Shown here: piece by piece, positions 27,056-36,141 of the stretch
Numbering within the stretch: the first letter of the stretch is position 1
Layout: the number at the start of each line of letters is the position of its first letter
Assembly (NCBI GenBank): GCA_030263385.1
Contig: SZOX01000003.1
Span: 310,001 to 374,000 of the forward strand
Source: Zeimonas sp003577305
GTDB taxonomy: Bacteria; Pseudomonadota; Gammaproteobacteria; Burkholderiales; Burkholderiaceae_E
Length of the DNA stretch: 64,000 nucleotides
Direction: 5' to 3'
Position numbers and translations under genes: made by a program
The notes under the pieces: model-generated
The model's input: the letters and a program-made list of their open reading frames with translations, nothing else
The model's database searches: none
Told to the model about the DNA's origin: nothing

Positions 27056-29785
27056 TCACTTCGCCTGCTTGCGCAGCAGCGCGAGGGCGGCCACGAGCAG
27101 CACGACGTCGGCCAGCGCCAGCGGCAGCAGGTTCGGCCATACGTCGGCGAGTTCGAGCGCCTTCGCGAAGGTGCCGCGGCTGATCGTCAGGAAGTGGGTC
27201 GTCGGATAGACGTGGCCGATCGCCGCGCCGATGCCGGTGAGCGAAGACACCGGATCGATCACGCCCGAGAACTGCACCGCGGGCAGCATCGTCGCGAGCG
27301 AGGCGCCGAAGATCGCGGCGATCTGGCTTCGCGTGAAGGCCGAGATCAGCAGCCCCATCGCGGTCGCGGCGACGACATAGAGGAGGGCGCCGATCGTCAG
27401 TGCCGCGAAGCTGCCCTTCAGCGGCACGCCGAAGACCGTGACCGCGAGCGCGGTCAGCAGCAAGAAGCTCGCCATCGCCATGCCGACGTAGGGCAGTTGC
27501 TTGCCGAGCAGGAATTCCAGCCGCGTCACCGGCGTCACGTAGAGGTTCACGATCGAACCCAGCTCCTTCTCGCGTACCACGCCCAGCGCGCTCAGCATTG
27601 CCGGCAGGAACATCAGCAGCAGCGGAATCACTGCCGGCACCATCGAGACGATGCTCTTCACGTCGGGGTTGTAGCGAAAGCGCACCTCGATGCGCGCGGG
27701 CTCGGCGCCGGATCGCGCGGCGCTTCGCGTCGCCAGATCGCGCAGCCACCCCGCGTGCATCGCCTGCACGTAGCCGTCGACGGTCTCGGCGCGCATCGGC
27801 ATCGACCCGTCGATCCACGCGCCGATCTGCGTGGCGCGCCCGCCCGCCAGGTCGCGTCCGAAGCCCGGGGGAAACTCGATCACGACCGACAGCTCCCCGC
27901 TTCGCATCCGGCGGTCGAGCTCGCCGTAGTCGCGCACCGCAGGTCGTTCGACGAAGTACGCCGAGGCGGCCAGGCCGGCCGCGTAGTCGCGGCTCGCCGG
28001 GCTGTCGTCGCGGTCGAGCACCGCGAACGGCAGATCGCTCACGTCGGCGCTGATGCCGTACCCCATGATGAACATCAGGAGCGCCGCCCCGGCCAATGCG
28101 AGCGTCACCCGCACCGGATCGCGCACGAGTTCCAGCGTTTCGCGCCACGCGTAGGCGAGCATCCTGCGCGGGCTGAACGCGATGCGGCGTCGGGGGCCGG
28201 ACGCGATGCGCCGTCGCGCGCGCCCGGCCTCGGGGGCCTGCGGGCGCGCTGCCTGCTGCCCGTCCGCTTCCTCGAGCCAGGCGACGAAGGCTTCGTCGAG
28301 CGTGGCCGCATTGCGGCGCGCCATCAGCTCCGCTGGCACGCCCTCCACCAGCACCCGGCCGGCGTGCATCAGCGCGACGCGGTCGCAGCGTTCGGCCTCG
28401 CTCATGAAGTGCGTCGAGACGAAGATCGTGACGCCGTCGCGCCGCGACAGGTCGATCATCAGCTGCCAGAACAGGTCGCGCGCGATCGGGTCGACCCCGG
28501 AAGTCGGTTCGTCGAGAATCAGCACCTCGGGAGCGTGGATCGTCGCGACCGCCAGCGACAGGCGCCGGCGCTGGCCGAGCGGCAGCGCCTCCGGCAATAC
28601 GTCGGCGACGTCGACCAGGCCGAACCGGGCGAGCATCTCGTGCACGCGATCCGCAATCGACGCGGCGGGCAGGTGGAACAGTCGGGCGTGCAGCACCAGG
28701 TTCTGCCGTACGGTGAGTTCGCCGTAGAGCGAGAAGCCCTGCGTCATGTAGCCGACGCGCCGCCGCGTTGCCGGGTCGGTCGCGTCGACCGGGTGACCGA
28801 GCAGTCGGGCGCTGCCCGAGGAAGCCTGCAGCAGCCCGGTCAGCATCTTCATTGTCGTCGTCTTGCCGCAGCCGTTGGAGCCGAGGAAACCGAAGATCTC
28901 GCCGCGCTCGATCCGGAAGCCGACCTCGTCCACCGCGACGAAATCGCCGAAGCGGCGCGTCAGTGCATGGGCTTCGATGGCGACTCCGTCCGAACGGATC
29001 CGCGGCGGGATCGACACGGGACGGTGATCGCGCCGCCGCGCCGGCGGCAGCAGGCCGATGAACGCCTGTTCGAGCGTCGACGCGCCGACGCCTGCCTTGA
29101 TCGCGGCCGGGGTGCCGGTGGCGAGCACGCGACCGTCGTCCAACGCGACGAGCCACGCGAAGCGCTCCGCTTCCTCCATGTAGGAGCTCGCGACCAGCAC
29201 GCAGACCTCGGGACGCCGCGCGCGGATGTCGTCGATCAGCGCCCAGAACTGGCGGCGCGAAAGCGGGTCGATGCCGGTCGTCGGTTCGTCGAGGATCAGC
29301 AGGTCGGGTTCGTGGATCAGCGCGCAGCACAGCCCGAGCTTCTGCTTCATTCCGCCCGAGAGCTTGCCGGCCGCGCGTTCGGTGAAGGGCAGCAGGCCGG
29401 TCGCCGACAGCACGAGGTGCATGCGTGCGTCGCGCTCGGCGCGGTCGTGCTCGAAGAGCCGCCCGAAGAATTCGACGTTCTCGCGCACCGACAGCGTGCG
29501 GTACAGGTTGCGGCCGAGCCCCTGCGGCATGTAGGCGATGCGTGTGCAGGCCCGTCGGCGCCCGGACGCCCGCGCCATGTCCGAGCCCAGTGTCTCGATG
29601 TGTCCTTGCTGCAGCCGTGTCGCGCCGGCCACCAGCGACAGCAGCGTGGACTTGCCCACGCCGTCGGGTCCGATCACGCCGACGATGCCGCCGCGCGGCA
29701 GCGCCAGGTCGATTTCGACCAGCGCGTCGCGCCGGCCGTAGCGGTGCCCGACCCCGGCGAGTCGCGCGAAATGCTCAGCGCTCAC
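27056..29785 (-). CDS. ABC transporter with two ATPase domains fused to an ABC-2 permease (RbbA/YhiH-like)
   Basis: 909 residues from a GTG at 29785. First ATPase: Walker A 'GPDGVGKSTLLSLV', signature 'LSGGMKQKL', Walker B 'LLILDEPTTGID'. Second ATPase: 'GSNGCGKTTTMKML', a degenerate signature 'LPLGQRRRL', and 'VLILDEPTSGVD'. The C-terminal part from about 545 is an ABC-2 membrane domain. This layout matches RbbA/YhiH. Its start overlaps the hlyD end by 11 bases. Confidence 0.92.
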   Translation of the reverse strand: MSAEHFARLAGVGHRYGRRDALVEIDLALPRGGIVGVIGPDGVGKSTLLSLVAGATRLQQGHIETLGSDMARASGRRRACTRIAYMPQGLGRNLYRTLSVRENVEFFGRLFEHDRAERDARMHLVLSATGLLPFTERAAGKLSGGMKQKLGLCCALIHEPDLLILDEPTTGIDPLSRRQFWALIDDIRARRPEVCVLVASSYMEEAERFAWLVALDDGRVLATGTPAAIKAGVGASTLEQAFIGLLPPARRRDHRPVSIPPRIRSDGVAIEAHALTRRFGDFVAVDEVGFRIERGEIFGFLGSNGCGKTTTMKMLTGLLQASSGSARLLGHPVDATDPATRRRVGYMTQGFSLYGELTVRQNLVLHARLFHLPAASIADRVHEMLARFGLVDVADVLPEALPLGQRRRLSLAVATIHAPEVLILDEPTSGVDPIARDLFWQLMIDLSRRDGVTIFVSTHFMSEAERCDRVALMHAGRVLVEGVPAELMARRNAATLDEAFVAWLEEADGQQAARPQAPEAGRARRRIASGPRRRIAFSPRRMLAYAWRETLELVRDPVRVTLALAGAALLMFIMGYGISADVSDLPFAVLDRDDSPASRDYAAGLAASAYFVERPAVRDYGELDRRMRSGELSVVIEFPPGFGRDLAGGRATQIGAWIDGSMPMRAETVDGYVQAMHAGWLRDLATRSAARSGAEPARIEVRFRYNPDVKSIVSMVPAVIPLLLMFLPAMLSALGVVREKELGSIVNLYVTPVTRLEFLLGKQLPYVGMAMASFLLLTALAVTVFGVPLKGSFAALTIGALLYVVAATAMGLLISAFTRSQIAAIFGASLATMLPAVQFSGVIDPVSSLTGIGAAIGHVYPTTHFLTISRGTFAKALELADVWPNLLPLALADVVLLVAALALLRKQAK

Positions 29786-30884
29786 CGTCGAGTGCCGGGT
29801 TGCGCAGGAACCCGGGCCAGGGCTCGTCGACGTTGCCGAGCCGCACCCAGGCGACGCCGGGCAGGCCGGTCTTGACCTGCGTCCGGTACCTGCGCAGCAG
29901 GTCCTCGTCGATTTGCACTTTCACGCGGAACATCAGTTTCTGGCGCTCCGACTGCGTCTCCACCGTCCTCGGCGTGAACTGCGCCTCGCTCGCAACGAAG
30001 CTGACGGTTGCGGGAATCGGGAACTGTGGCGCGGCATCGAGGACGACCCGCGCCGGCGAGCCGATCGCGACGCGCCCGACCTGGACCTCGGGCACGAAGA
30101 TCGTCATGTAGACCTCGTCGAGATCGATCAGCGACAGGATCTTGCCGCCGGCCGCCACGACTTCGCCCGGCTGCGCGAGCCGGTACTGCACCCGGCCACT
30201 GCGCGGAGCCTTCAGCGTCGCGTCGGCGATCTCGGTTTCGAGCCGCGCGACCAGGGCCGCTGCGGCTGCGATCGCCGAATCGGTTTCGGTCGCCTGGGCA
30301 CGCGCCACCGTTACTGCGGCGCGGGCTTCGTGGACCTGCGCTTCGGCCGCAGCCAGCGCGGCGCGTGCGCCCTCGACCGCTGCCTCGTCGGCATCGAGCC
30401 GCGACGGCGAGACGAATCCGCGGGCGACGAGTTCGCGCGAGCGCTGCAGCGAGCGTTCGGCCAGCGCGAGCTGGCTGCGTCGCTGCGCGAGCAGCGCGTT
30501 CGCCTGCGCGATTCCGCTCTCGCGCTGCGCGACGATCGATTGCGCGGTCGACTTCGCACTTTGCGCGCGGCGCAGCTGCGCCTGCGCCGCGGCCAGCTCG
30601 GCTTCGAGCGAATCGGTGTCCATCCGCGCCAGCACCTGCCCTGCCTCGACGAAATCGCCCTCGCGGGCCAGCACTTCGCGCACGCGCCCGGGGTGGCGGG
30701 TGGCGACGTCGATGTCGGTCGCCTCGATGCGGCCGTTGCCTCGAACGAGCCAGTCCGGCGGTGGCTCGGGCTGCAGGCGCCACCACCAGGCCGCTGCCGC
30801 GGTCGCGGCCAGCACGGCCAGCGCGGTCATGATGCCGCGCGTCAGGAGGCGCTTCTTCTTCGATCGCGAGTTGTCTGTGTTCAT
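29775..30884 (-). CDS. HlyD-family periplasmic adaptor
   Basis: 369 residues from ATG 30884. An N-terminal membrane anchor (about 15-37) is followed by the lipoyl half 'PGRVREVLAREGDFVEAGQV', a long coiled-coil hairpin rich in Ala/Gln/Arg (about 95-205), the second lipoyl half 'LKAPRSGRVQYRLAQPGEVV' and a beta-barrel domain. It links the ABC unit encoded downstream to an outer-membrane channel, of which no gene is nearby. First gene of the operon. Confidence 0.92.
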   Translation of the reverse strand: MNTDNSRSKKKRLLTRGIMTALAVLAATAAAAWWWRLQPEPPPDWLVRGNGRIEATDIDVATRHPGRVREVLAREGDFVEAGQVLARMDTDSLEAELAAAQAQLRRAQSAKSTAQSIVAQRESGIAQANALLAQRRSQLALAERSLQRSRELVARGFVSPSRLDADEAAVEGARAALAAAEAQVHEARAAVTVARAQATETDSAIAAAAALVARLETEIADATLKAPRSGRVQYRLAQPGEVVAAGGKILSLIDLDEVYMTIFVPEVQVGRVAIGSPARVVLDAAPQFPIPATVSFVASEAQFTPRTVETQSERQKLMFRVKVQIDEDLLRRYRTQVKTGLPGVAWVRLGNVDEPWPGFLRNPALDGER

Positions 30885-31086
30885 CGTTCGATGGAGCGCC
30901 GGACGCGCCGTCGAGGCGCGGTCTTTCGGGATTGTCCCATGAGCCTCGGCAGCGCCCGCGCTCGATGAAGCAACGGCGCGGTGCCGGCGCGCGGCTGCGT
31001 CAGGCGGATCGGCAGGAAACCGGCGCCCGGCCCACGAAGCGGCCGGATCGTTGCAGAATCGACGCTGTCGACAAGGAGCTCCGGCC

Positions 31087-31788
31087 ATGCTCACGATTCG
31101 CAAGTCACGGGACCGCGGCTACGCCGATCACGGCTGGCTGAAGAGCTACCACTCATTCTCGTTCGCCGGCTACCACGATCCGGCGCACATGGGCTGGGGC
31201 AACCTGCGCGTGATCAACGAAGACCGGGTGGCCCCGGGCACAGGCTTCGGCGAGCACGGCCACCGCGACATGGAGATCGTCAGCTACGTGCTGTCGGGCG
31301 AGCTGGCCCATCGCGACAGCATGGGCAACGTCGTCGGCATTCCACCGGGTGACGTGCAGCGCATGAGCGCGGGCACCGGCGTGCGGCACAGCGAGTTCAA
31401 CCACGCCGAAGGCCGGACGACCCACTTCCTGCAGATCTGGATCGAGCCGGATGCGACCGGGATTGCGCCGGGCTACGAGCAGAAGACGATCCCGGCCGCC
31501 GAGAAGCGCGGCGTGCTGCGCCTCGTGGCATCGCCCGATGGGGCGCAAGGCTCGGTTACGATTCACGCGGACGCGATGCTGTACGCGGGTCTGTTCGACG
31601 GCGGCGAACGTGCGGAACTCGCGCTCGACCCGGCACGCAAGGGCTACGTGCATCTGGTGCGCGGATCGCTCGAGGTGAACGGACACGCGTTGAGCGGCGG
31701 CGATGCGGTGTTGCTGGAAGGCGAGAACCGGATCGTGCTCGCCAACGGGTCCGATGCCGAGGTGCTGGTGTTCGACCTCGCTCCCTGA
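31087..31788 (+). CDS. pirin family protein (YhaK/YhhW-like)
   Basis: 233-residue bicupin. The pirin signature is at the N-terminus: 'HSFSFAGYHDPAHMGWGNLR', then metal ligands in 'GFGEHGHRDMEIVSYVLSGE' and 'GVRHSEFNH'. Bacterial homologues include quercetinase-active YhaK/YhhW; the natural substrate is usually unknown. ATG at 31087 has AAGGAG upstream. It converges with terC. Confidence 0.93.
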   Translation: MLTIRKSRDRGYADHGWLKSYHSFSFAGYHDPAHMGWGNLRVINEDRVAPGTGFGEHGHRDMEIVSYVLSGELAHRDSMGNVVGIPPGDVQRMSAGTGVRHSEFNHAEGRTTHFLQIWIEPDATGIAPGYEQKTIPAAEKRGVLRLVASPDGAQGSVTIHADAMLYAGLFDGGERAELALDPARKGYVHLVRGSLEVNGHALSGGDAVLLEGENRIVLANGSDAEVLVFDLAP

Positions 31789-31810
31789 CCGTTCTGTCGC
31801 GATCCCACGA

Positions 31811-32851
31811 TCAGGCCTCGACATGCTCGCCGGGCTTCGGGCGCCCCTCCCACTTTTTTTTCGCGCCGAACGGATTGGCGCTGCAGGCTTCGCCCGGCCG
31901 CGCCGGAATCCGCAGCGACAGCAGCATCGACAGACCCAGCACCGTCACGGTGAAGCCGAGCGACCACGCGATCGGGATCTTGCAGAGGTCGATCAGCAGC
32001 ATCTTCGCGCCGATGAACCCGAGCACCACGGCCAGGCCGTACGACAGCAGGCGGAAGCGCTCGTGCATGCCGGCGAGCAGGAAGTACATCGCGCGCAGCC
32101 CGAGGATCGTGAATACGTTCGAGGTGAGCACGATGAACGGGTCGGTGGTGATCGCGAAGATCGCCGGAATCGAGTCGACCGCGAATACCACGTCGACGAT
32201 GCCAATCCGCAGGATCACCACGAGCAGCGGCGTGGCCATCCGCACGCCGTTCGCGGTCGTGAAGAAGCGTTCGCCGTCGTAGCCTGGTGAGACCCTCATG
32301 CGCCGCTCGATCCAGCGCAGCGCGGGGTTCGAGCCCAGGTCGGGCTCCTGTCCGGCCGCCCACCACATCTTGATGCCGGTGAAGGCGAGGAAGGCGCCAA
32401 ACAGGTACATCACCCAGTGGAACTGCACGACGGGCCAGGCCCCGATCAGGATCATCACCGCGCGCAATGCCAGCGCGCCGAGGATGCCGAACATCAGCAC
32501 CCGCTTCTGGAACTCCGCCGGAACGGTGAAGTAGGTGAACAGCATCAGGAATACGAAGACGTTGTCGACCGCCAGCGCCTTCTCGACCAGATAGCCGGTG
32601 ACGAATTCGAGCGCCTTCGCGTCGGCCAGTGCGCGAGCGGTTTCGTCGCCTGGCGCGCCGCCCGGCTGCCACCACAGCCAGCCGGCGAAGGCGAGCAATA
32701 CACCCACCCAGACCAGTGACCACAGGCCTGCCTCGCGCATCGTGACCGCGTGCGCGCCCTGGCGGTTCATGGCGAGGAGATCGATCGCGAGCGCGACGAG
32801 CACCAGGGCTGCGAAGAGGGACCATAGAAGTGGCGTGCCGACGGAGAGCAT
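31811..32851 (-). CDS. TerC-family integral membrane protein (Alx-like)
   Basis: 346 residues with about nine membrane helices. TerC signature residues are seen in 'EKALAVDNVFVFLMLF' and 'VFAVDSIPAIFAITTDPFIV', whose acidic residues lie within helices as expected for metal handling. The family includes manganese exporters. A basic tail 'GAKKKWEGRPKPGEH' ends it. The 5' leader has features of a Mn-sensing riboswitch (32855-32993), which fits a manganese-export role. Confidence 0.93.
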   Translation of the reverse strand: MLSVGTPLLWSLFAALVLVALAIDLLAMNRQGAHAVTMREAGLWSLVWVGVLLAFAGWLWWQPGGAPGDETARALADAKALEFVTGYLVEKALAVDNVFVFLMLFTYFTVPAEFQKRVLMFGILGALALRAVMILIGAWPVVQFHWVMYLFGAFLAFTGIKMWWAAGQEPDLGSNPALRWIERRMRVSPGYDGERFFTTANGVRMATPLLVVILRIGIVDVVFAVDSIPAIFAITTDPFIVLTSNVFTILGLRAMYFLLAGMHERFRLLSYGLAVVLGFIGAKMLLIDLCKIPIAWSLGFTVTVLGLSMLLSLRIPARPGEACSANPFGAKKKWEGRPKPGEHVEA

Positions 32852-32854
32852 GTG

Positions 32855-32993
32855 GAGGACCTTTCTCTTCCGGCCAGGCACGGTCCGGATGACGTGGTTG
32901 TCGAAGGTCCTCGCCGGTCTTGCCGCCCGTGGCGCGCGAACGCCCGGGATCACGGCACCCAGTAGTTCGACTTCGCGCGGCATCCCCAGGCGA
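32855..32993 (-). promoter_or_regulatory. candidate yybP-ykoY (Mn2+) riboswitch before terC
   Basis: The minus-strand leader contains GGGGAUGCC ... GGCAAGACCGG, close to the paired core GGGGAGUAGCC ... GGCAAGACC of this riboswitch class. It is closed by UCGCC/GGCGA (32993-32989 with 32915-32911), with GUCGAACUAC between. Just 3' of the core, GAGGACCUU (32912-32904) is perfectly complementary to AAGGUCCUC (32863-32855), which covers the ribosome-binding region of terC. This makes a plausible switch. Against it: the 5' core deviates from consensus and overlaps the decayed YceI reading frame on the other strand. Confidence 0.45.
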
Positions 32994-33565
32994 CGTTCCG
33001 GGCGACGGACATCCGCAGCGCCGACCCGGTCGCTGCCTTGCGCGCGGGACGTTGACGCTGAAGGGCGTGCAGCAGACGATCGAAGTCCCGTTCAGCTGGT
33101 CGGAAGACGCCGGCGGCGCGAGGATGCGCGGCGAATTCGTCGTCGGGCACGCTTGCGCAGTTCGGGCACGATCACGTGGTCTCGAGTCGCGACGTCTCAG
33201 GCCTCGCGGCGCCCGACGTCGCCGGTACGCGTCGGAACATGCTCGGGAAGGTTCTGGAAGCCGACCGGCATCCGCCGAGATGCTGGTGGCGGTGCGCGGA
33301 ATCGGTGTCGTGGGCGACGCACGACCGCTGCGGGCCGAGATCACCCTGCATGGAACGACAGCGCCTGTGGATGTCGACGCAGGGGTCGATCGGGGCGCCG
33401 ACGAGTTCGCGGTGCGCCGGTCGTTCTCGCTGGAGCAATCCCGCTTCGGGATCGGCCCGTTGTCGATTCCCGGGGGTGCGTTCGCGGTGGTTGGCGGTCA
33501 GGTTCCGGATTCACGCACGTCGGATTCGGGCCGGCGACTGGCGTCGGTCGTCCTGCAGCGCGTAG
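32939..33565 (+). pseudogene. remnants of YceI-domain protein(s)
   Basis: YceI-like pieces appear in alternating frames. 'FDFARHPQATFRATDI' (from 32966), preceded in frame by a stop, then after a shift 'GTLTLKGVQQTIEVPFSW' (about 33045-33150). A shift back gives 'LAQFGHDHVVSSRDVSG' and 'AGTRRNMLGKVLEADRHP' (about 33152-33280). Another shift gives 'EMLVAVRGIGVVGDARPL' through 'SLEQSRFGIGPLS' (to about 33510), then a last shift to a typical C-terminus 'VRFRIHARR' ending at 33565. The order suggests two YceI genes joined by deletion. YceI proteins are periplasmic lipid-binding lipocalin-like proteins. Confidence 0.7.
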
Positions 33566-33630
33566 GGCGTCGGCGCGTGGCGCACGATGTCGTGGTGGTG
33601 CAACTGCCGGCTGCGGCCGCCCGCTCCGAA

Positions 33631-34776
33631 CTACGCGAACACGTAGCGTGTGCCAGTCGACGAGCGCAGCACCTTGGCCGCCATCTCCTGCATCGCGACG
33701 GCGATGAAGGCTTCGCCCGAGCAGTGCATCGGGATCAGCCAGTCGGGATTGATCGCCTTCAATTCGGCAACCGTCTGTCGCAGATACTCCGGCTGATGGG
33801 GCGCGAGATGGAAGCCACCCATGACCGCGTGAACCTTGTCGATACCTGATAGGGTCATCGCGCGGCGCACCGAGTTGACCACGCCGCGGTGGCCGCAGGA
33901 GGTGATCACGATCAGTCCCTTGCCCTTGAGGTTGAAGCAGGTGGCCTGCTCATGGCTGAAGTCATCCGGGATGATTGCGACGTTTCGCTTGGATTCGGCG
34001 AGACCCTCGGGGCGGCATCCGACACCGTTGGCGAAGCCAGGCTTCATCCGGGTCGGCGCGAGTACGCGTTCGAACGACACCTGGCCGATCTGACCCGTGG
34101 AGAACGCATGACCCGCGATGACCGAGGGCCGGTCCGCGTAGAGCACTTTGAGCCCCGCGTCGGCGATCGCCTGCCGATCGAGGGTGCCGAAGTCGCCCGC
34201 GGCATCGCCGACGCCCGCCTCGCGGGTGCAGAAACACTCCTCGCCGCCGAGGTAGAACGGCAGTTCCTTCTTCAGACGCCCCTTGTGCTGGGCAAGGAAA
34301 CCCACCATACCGCCGAAGTGATCGTAGTGCCCGTGGCTGAGCACAAGCGCGTCCAGCCTGGCCGGATCGATGCCCAGCAGCTCGAGGTTGTTGTTCAGTG
34401 TCTCCGGCGTGTAGCCGAAGTCGATGAGTAACTGCCGGGTGTCCTGTCCCCGGCGCGATTCCAGGTGCAGCGCCAGTCCCCACTCGTTCTGGAGTGCCTT
34501 GCGCGGCGGCCGATCCTTCGCGAGCGCGAACGCGAAACGCTGCACCGTCAGGTCACCCATCTTGCGCGTCGGCTCGAACGCATGGTGATACGAGTCGGTG
34601 ACGACGCGCACCGCGACCGAATCGACCTCGGGCACCGCGCCCGACAGGGCCTGCGCGCGCGCCGGCCGCGGCGCCGTGCCGAGTGCCGTGCCCAGCAGAC
34701 CGACTGCGGCGCCGCTCCTGAGCAGGTCGCGCCTCGAGATCTGGCCCATGTAACGGCCCTTGGCAGCATGGCGCAT
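33631..34776 (-). CDS. Tat-exported MBL-fold metallohydrolase
   Basis: 381 residues. The start at ATG 34776 has GGGGGAGGAG just upstream. A twin-arginine signal 'ISRRDLLRSGAAVGLLG' (about 13-29) predicts periplasmic export. The metal site is 'LSHGHYDHFGGM', with further ligands in 'ITSCGHRGVVN' and 'GGFHLA'. The family resembles the dihydropterin-phosphate synthase-like MBL group known from archaea, but the substrate here is unknown. It lies between two pseudogene clusters and appears intact. Confidence 0.88.
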   Translation of the reverse strand: MRHAAKGRYMGQISRRDLLRSGAAVGLLGTALGTAPRPARAQALSGAVPEVDSVAVRVVTDSYHHAFEPTRKMGDLTVQRFAFALAKDRPPRKALQNEWGLALHLESRRGQDTRQLLIDFGYTPETLNNNLELLGIDPARLDALVLSHGHYDHFGGMVGFLAQHKGRLKKELPFYLGGEECFCTREAGVGDAAGDFGTLDRQAIADAGLKVLYADRPSVIAGHAFSTGQIGQVSFERVLAPTRMKPGFANGVGCRPEGLAESKRNVAIIPDDFSHEQATCFNLKGKGLIVITSCGHRGVVNSVRRAMTLSGIDKVHAVMGGFHLAPHQPEYLRQTVAELKAINPDWLIPMHCSGEAFIAVAMQEMAAKVLRSSTGTRYVFA

Positions 34777-34918
34777 GAACTCCTCCCCCTGTAGCGTATC
34801 TTCGACCGCCTTGTGTCGGAGAATGGTAGCACGCGACGGTGCCCTCCGACAGCGGGACCGGGCACGAATGACCGAGGCCCTTGCGCCATCATGACGTCCT
34901 CGTCACGGTGATGTCGTC

Positions 34919-35213
34919 ATGGCTGCCGCGCTTCTGCAACGATTCACGAACATCCGCCGCGACGAGCTCGCACGGGTTCTGGTCGCCGCGCTGTTCTTCT
35001 TCTTCGTGCTTACCGCGCTGATGGTGCTGTAGCCGGCGCGCGATAGCCGGCGAGGACAGGGGCGCGTCGAGTGCGGTCGATCGCGCGGTGATCGGGGGTA
35101 GTGTCTGGGAGGGCCGCTCGGTGTCGCGATCACCGTATCTGCTCGCGATCTGCGCCTACGCGCTGATCGTCGCGGTGATGGCCACCTTCATCTACTTCAC
35201 GCGACTGCAGATC
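34919..35213 (+). pseudogene. remnant of an NTP/NTP exchange (ATP:ADP antiporter family) transporter
   Basis: An N-terminal piece 'FTNIRRDELARVLVAALFFF' begins at ATG 34919 and stops at TAG 35030-35032; the read-through 'PARD' continues the usual family sequence. A second piece 'SVSRSPYLLAICAYALIVAV' (about 35106-35213) matches an internal helix of the same family. The stretch between and the C-terminal half are missing, so this is a deletion remnant. What follows to 35359, including a 31-codon frame at 35257-35352, is not recognised. Confidence 0.6.
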
Positions 35214-35359
35214 GGCGGTCACCGCGATCACGCCGGCCACCAGCCGTTCCGGGAAGATGTCCGACAACACGGGCGTCGCGGTCGGCATGCTGCCCGACGA
35301 AGCGATGCGCAAGCGGATGATCACGCTGGTCGAGGCCCTGCCGGCGGCATGAAGCGCGG

Positions 35360-35566
35360 GGTCTGCGCGAGGCGCACTGGAAGGGCTACCGCGCGGCACT
35401 TGCGGCCGGCGCGACGAAGCAGTCCGGGAAGCCGCTGACCACGCGCGCGGTGCCCAGGAGCGGAGAGCGACCGTACGTCGTGATGCAACTCGGCGTGCTG
35501 CACGATGCCGAGGGGCGTGAGTGGGGCGCGGTGGCGATAGCGCGCGAAACGGTCGTGGGGGGATGA
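35360..35566 (+). pseudogene. PAS-domain fragment
   Basis: An open stretch of about 68 codons without a start reads 'REAHWKGYRAALAAGATK', 'VPRSGERPYVVMQLGVLHD' and 'GREWGAVAIARETV', the second half of a PAS domain of the kind followed by 'RDVT'. It ends at TGA 35564-35566, touching the stop of the convergent CBS remnant. The rest of the sensor protein is absent. Confidence 0.55.
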
Positions 35567-36041
35567 TCAGGACATGGCCTGTCCGAGCTCGGCAAGGTCG
35601 AACGTCGGGCCCGACGCCTCGATCACGGTGCCCAGTTGTCGCTCGACCTGCGCGCGCGAACCGGTGGTCGTCGATCGCATCGAGCATCGACAGCGGCGTC
35701 ATCGCGTCGGCCACGCAGAGATCCTCGTAGTGCACGTTGCGCTCCTGGACGGTGCGCATCGCGCGATCTCCGCGAAGGTCGGTCGTGGTGACGAGACCCT
35801 GCAACTCGGGCATCTCGCTGACGACGAAGAGCATGTGCACGCGCTGGTGGATCATGAACTGCTCGGCCCGTTGCAGCGCAGTTGTCGGATTGACCGTGAC
35901 CGCCCGCGCTTGGGTGCGGTCGATCATGACCGCCGATGCAGGCGAGGCGGGCGTGACAGGCGCGGTCGGGATGAGCAAGGTCCGTGCCACCGAGACTCCG
36001 GGACGCAGGTTGCGTGCCGGCAATGCGGAATCCGGCAGCAT
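35567..36041 (-). pseudogene. truncated CBS-domain protein
   Basis: ATG at 36041. An intact first CBS motif is seen ('DRTQARAVTVNPTTALQRAE', 'VHMLFVVSEMPELQGLVTTT') and the beginning of the second ('VADAMTPLSMLDAI'). Then most of CBS 2 is missing, and after a frame change in a GCGCGC run the expected C-terminal end follows ('QVERQLGTVIEASGPTFDL'), stopping at 35567-35569. The deletion plus frame change argue for a pseudogene; a short one-domain protein could still be made. Confidence 0.6.
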
Positions 36042-36141
36042 GATGGCCTCCTCGTTTGCGAACCGATGTAAAGTCGGCCCGGACGCCACGGCGTTACGGA
36101 CGGTGGCTTGCGCGCAGGCTCGTGCATCGGGGAACCCTTCG

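Noticed and set aside
26993..29875. 960-codon plus-strand frame opposite the ABC transporter genes
   Set aside because: No membrane segment or motif, and arginine-rich; the minus strand encodes a coherent transporter operon.
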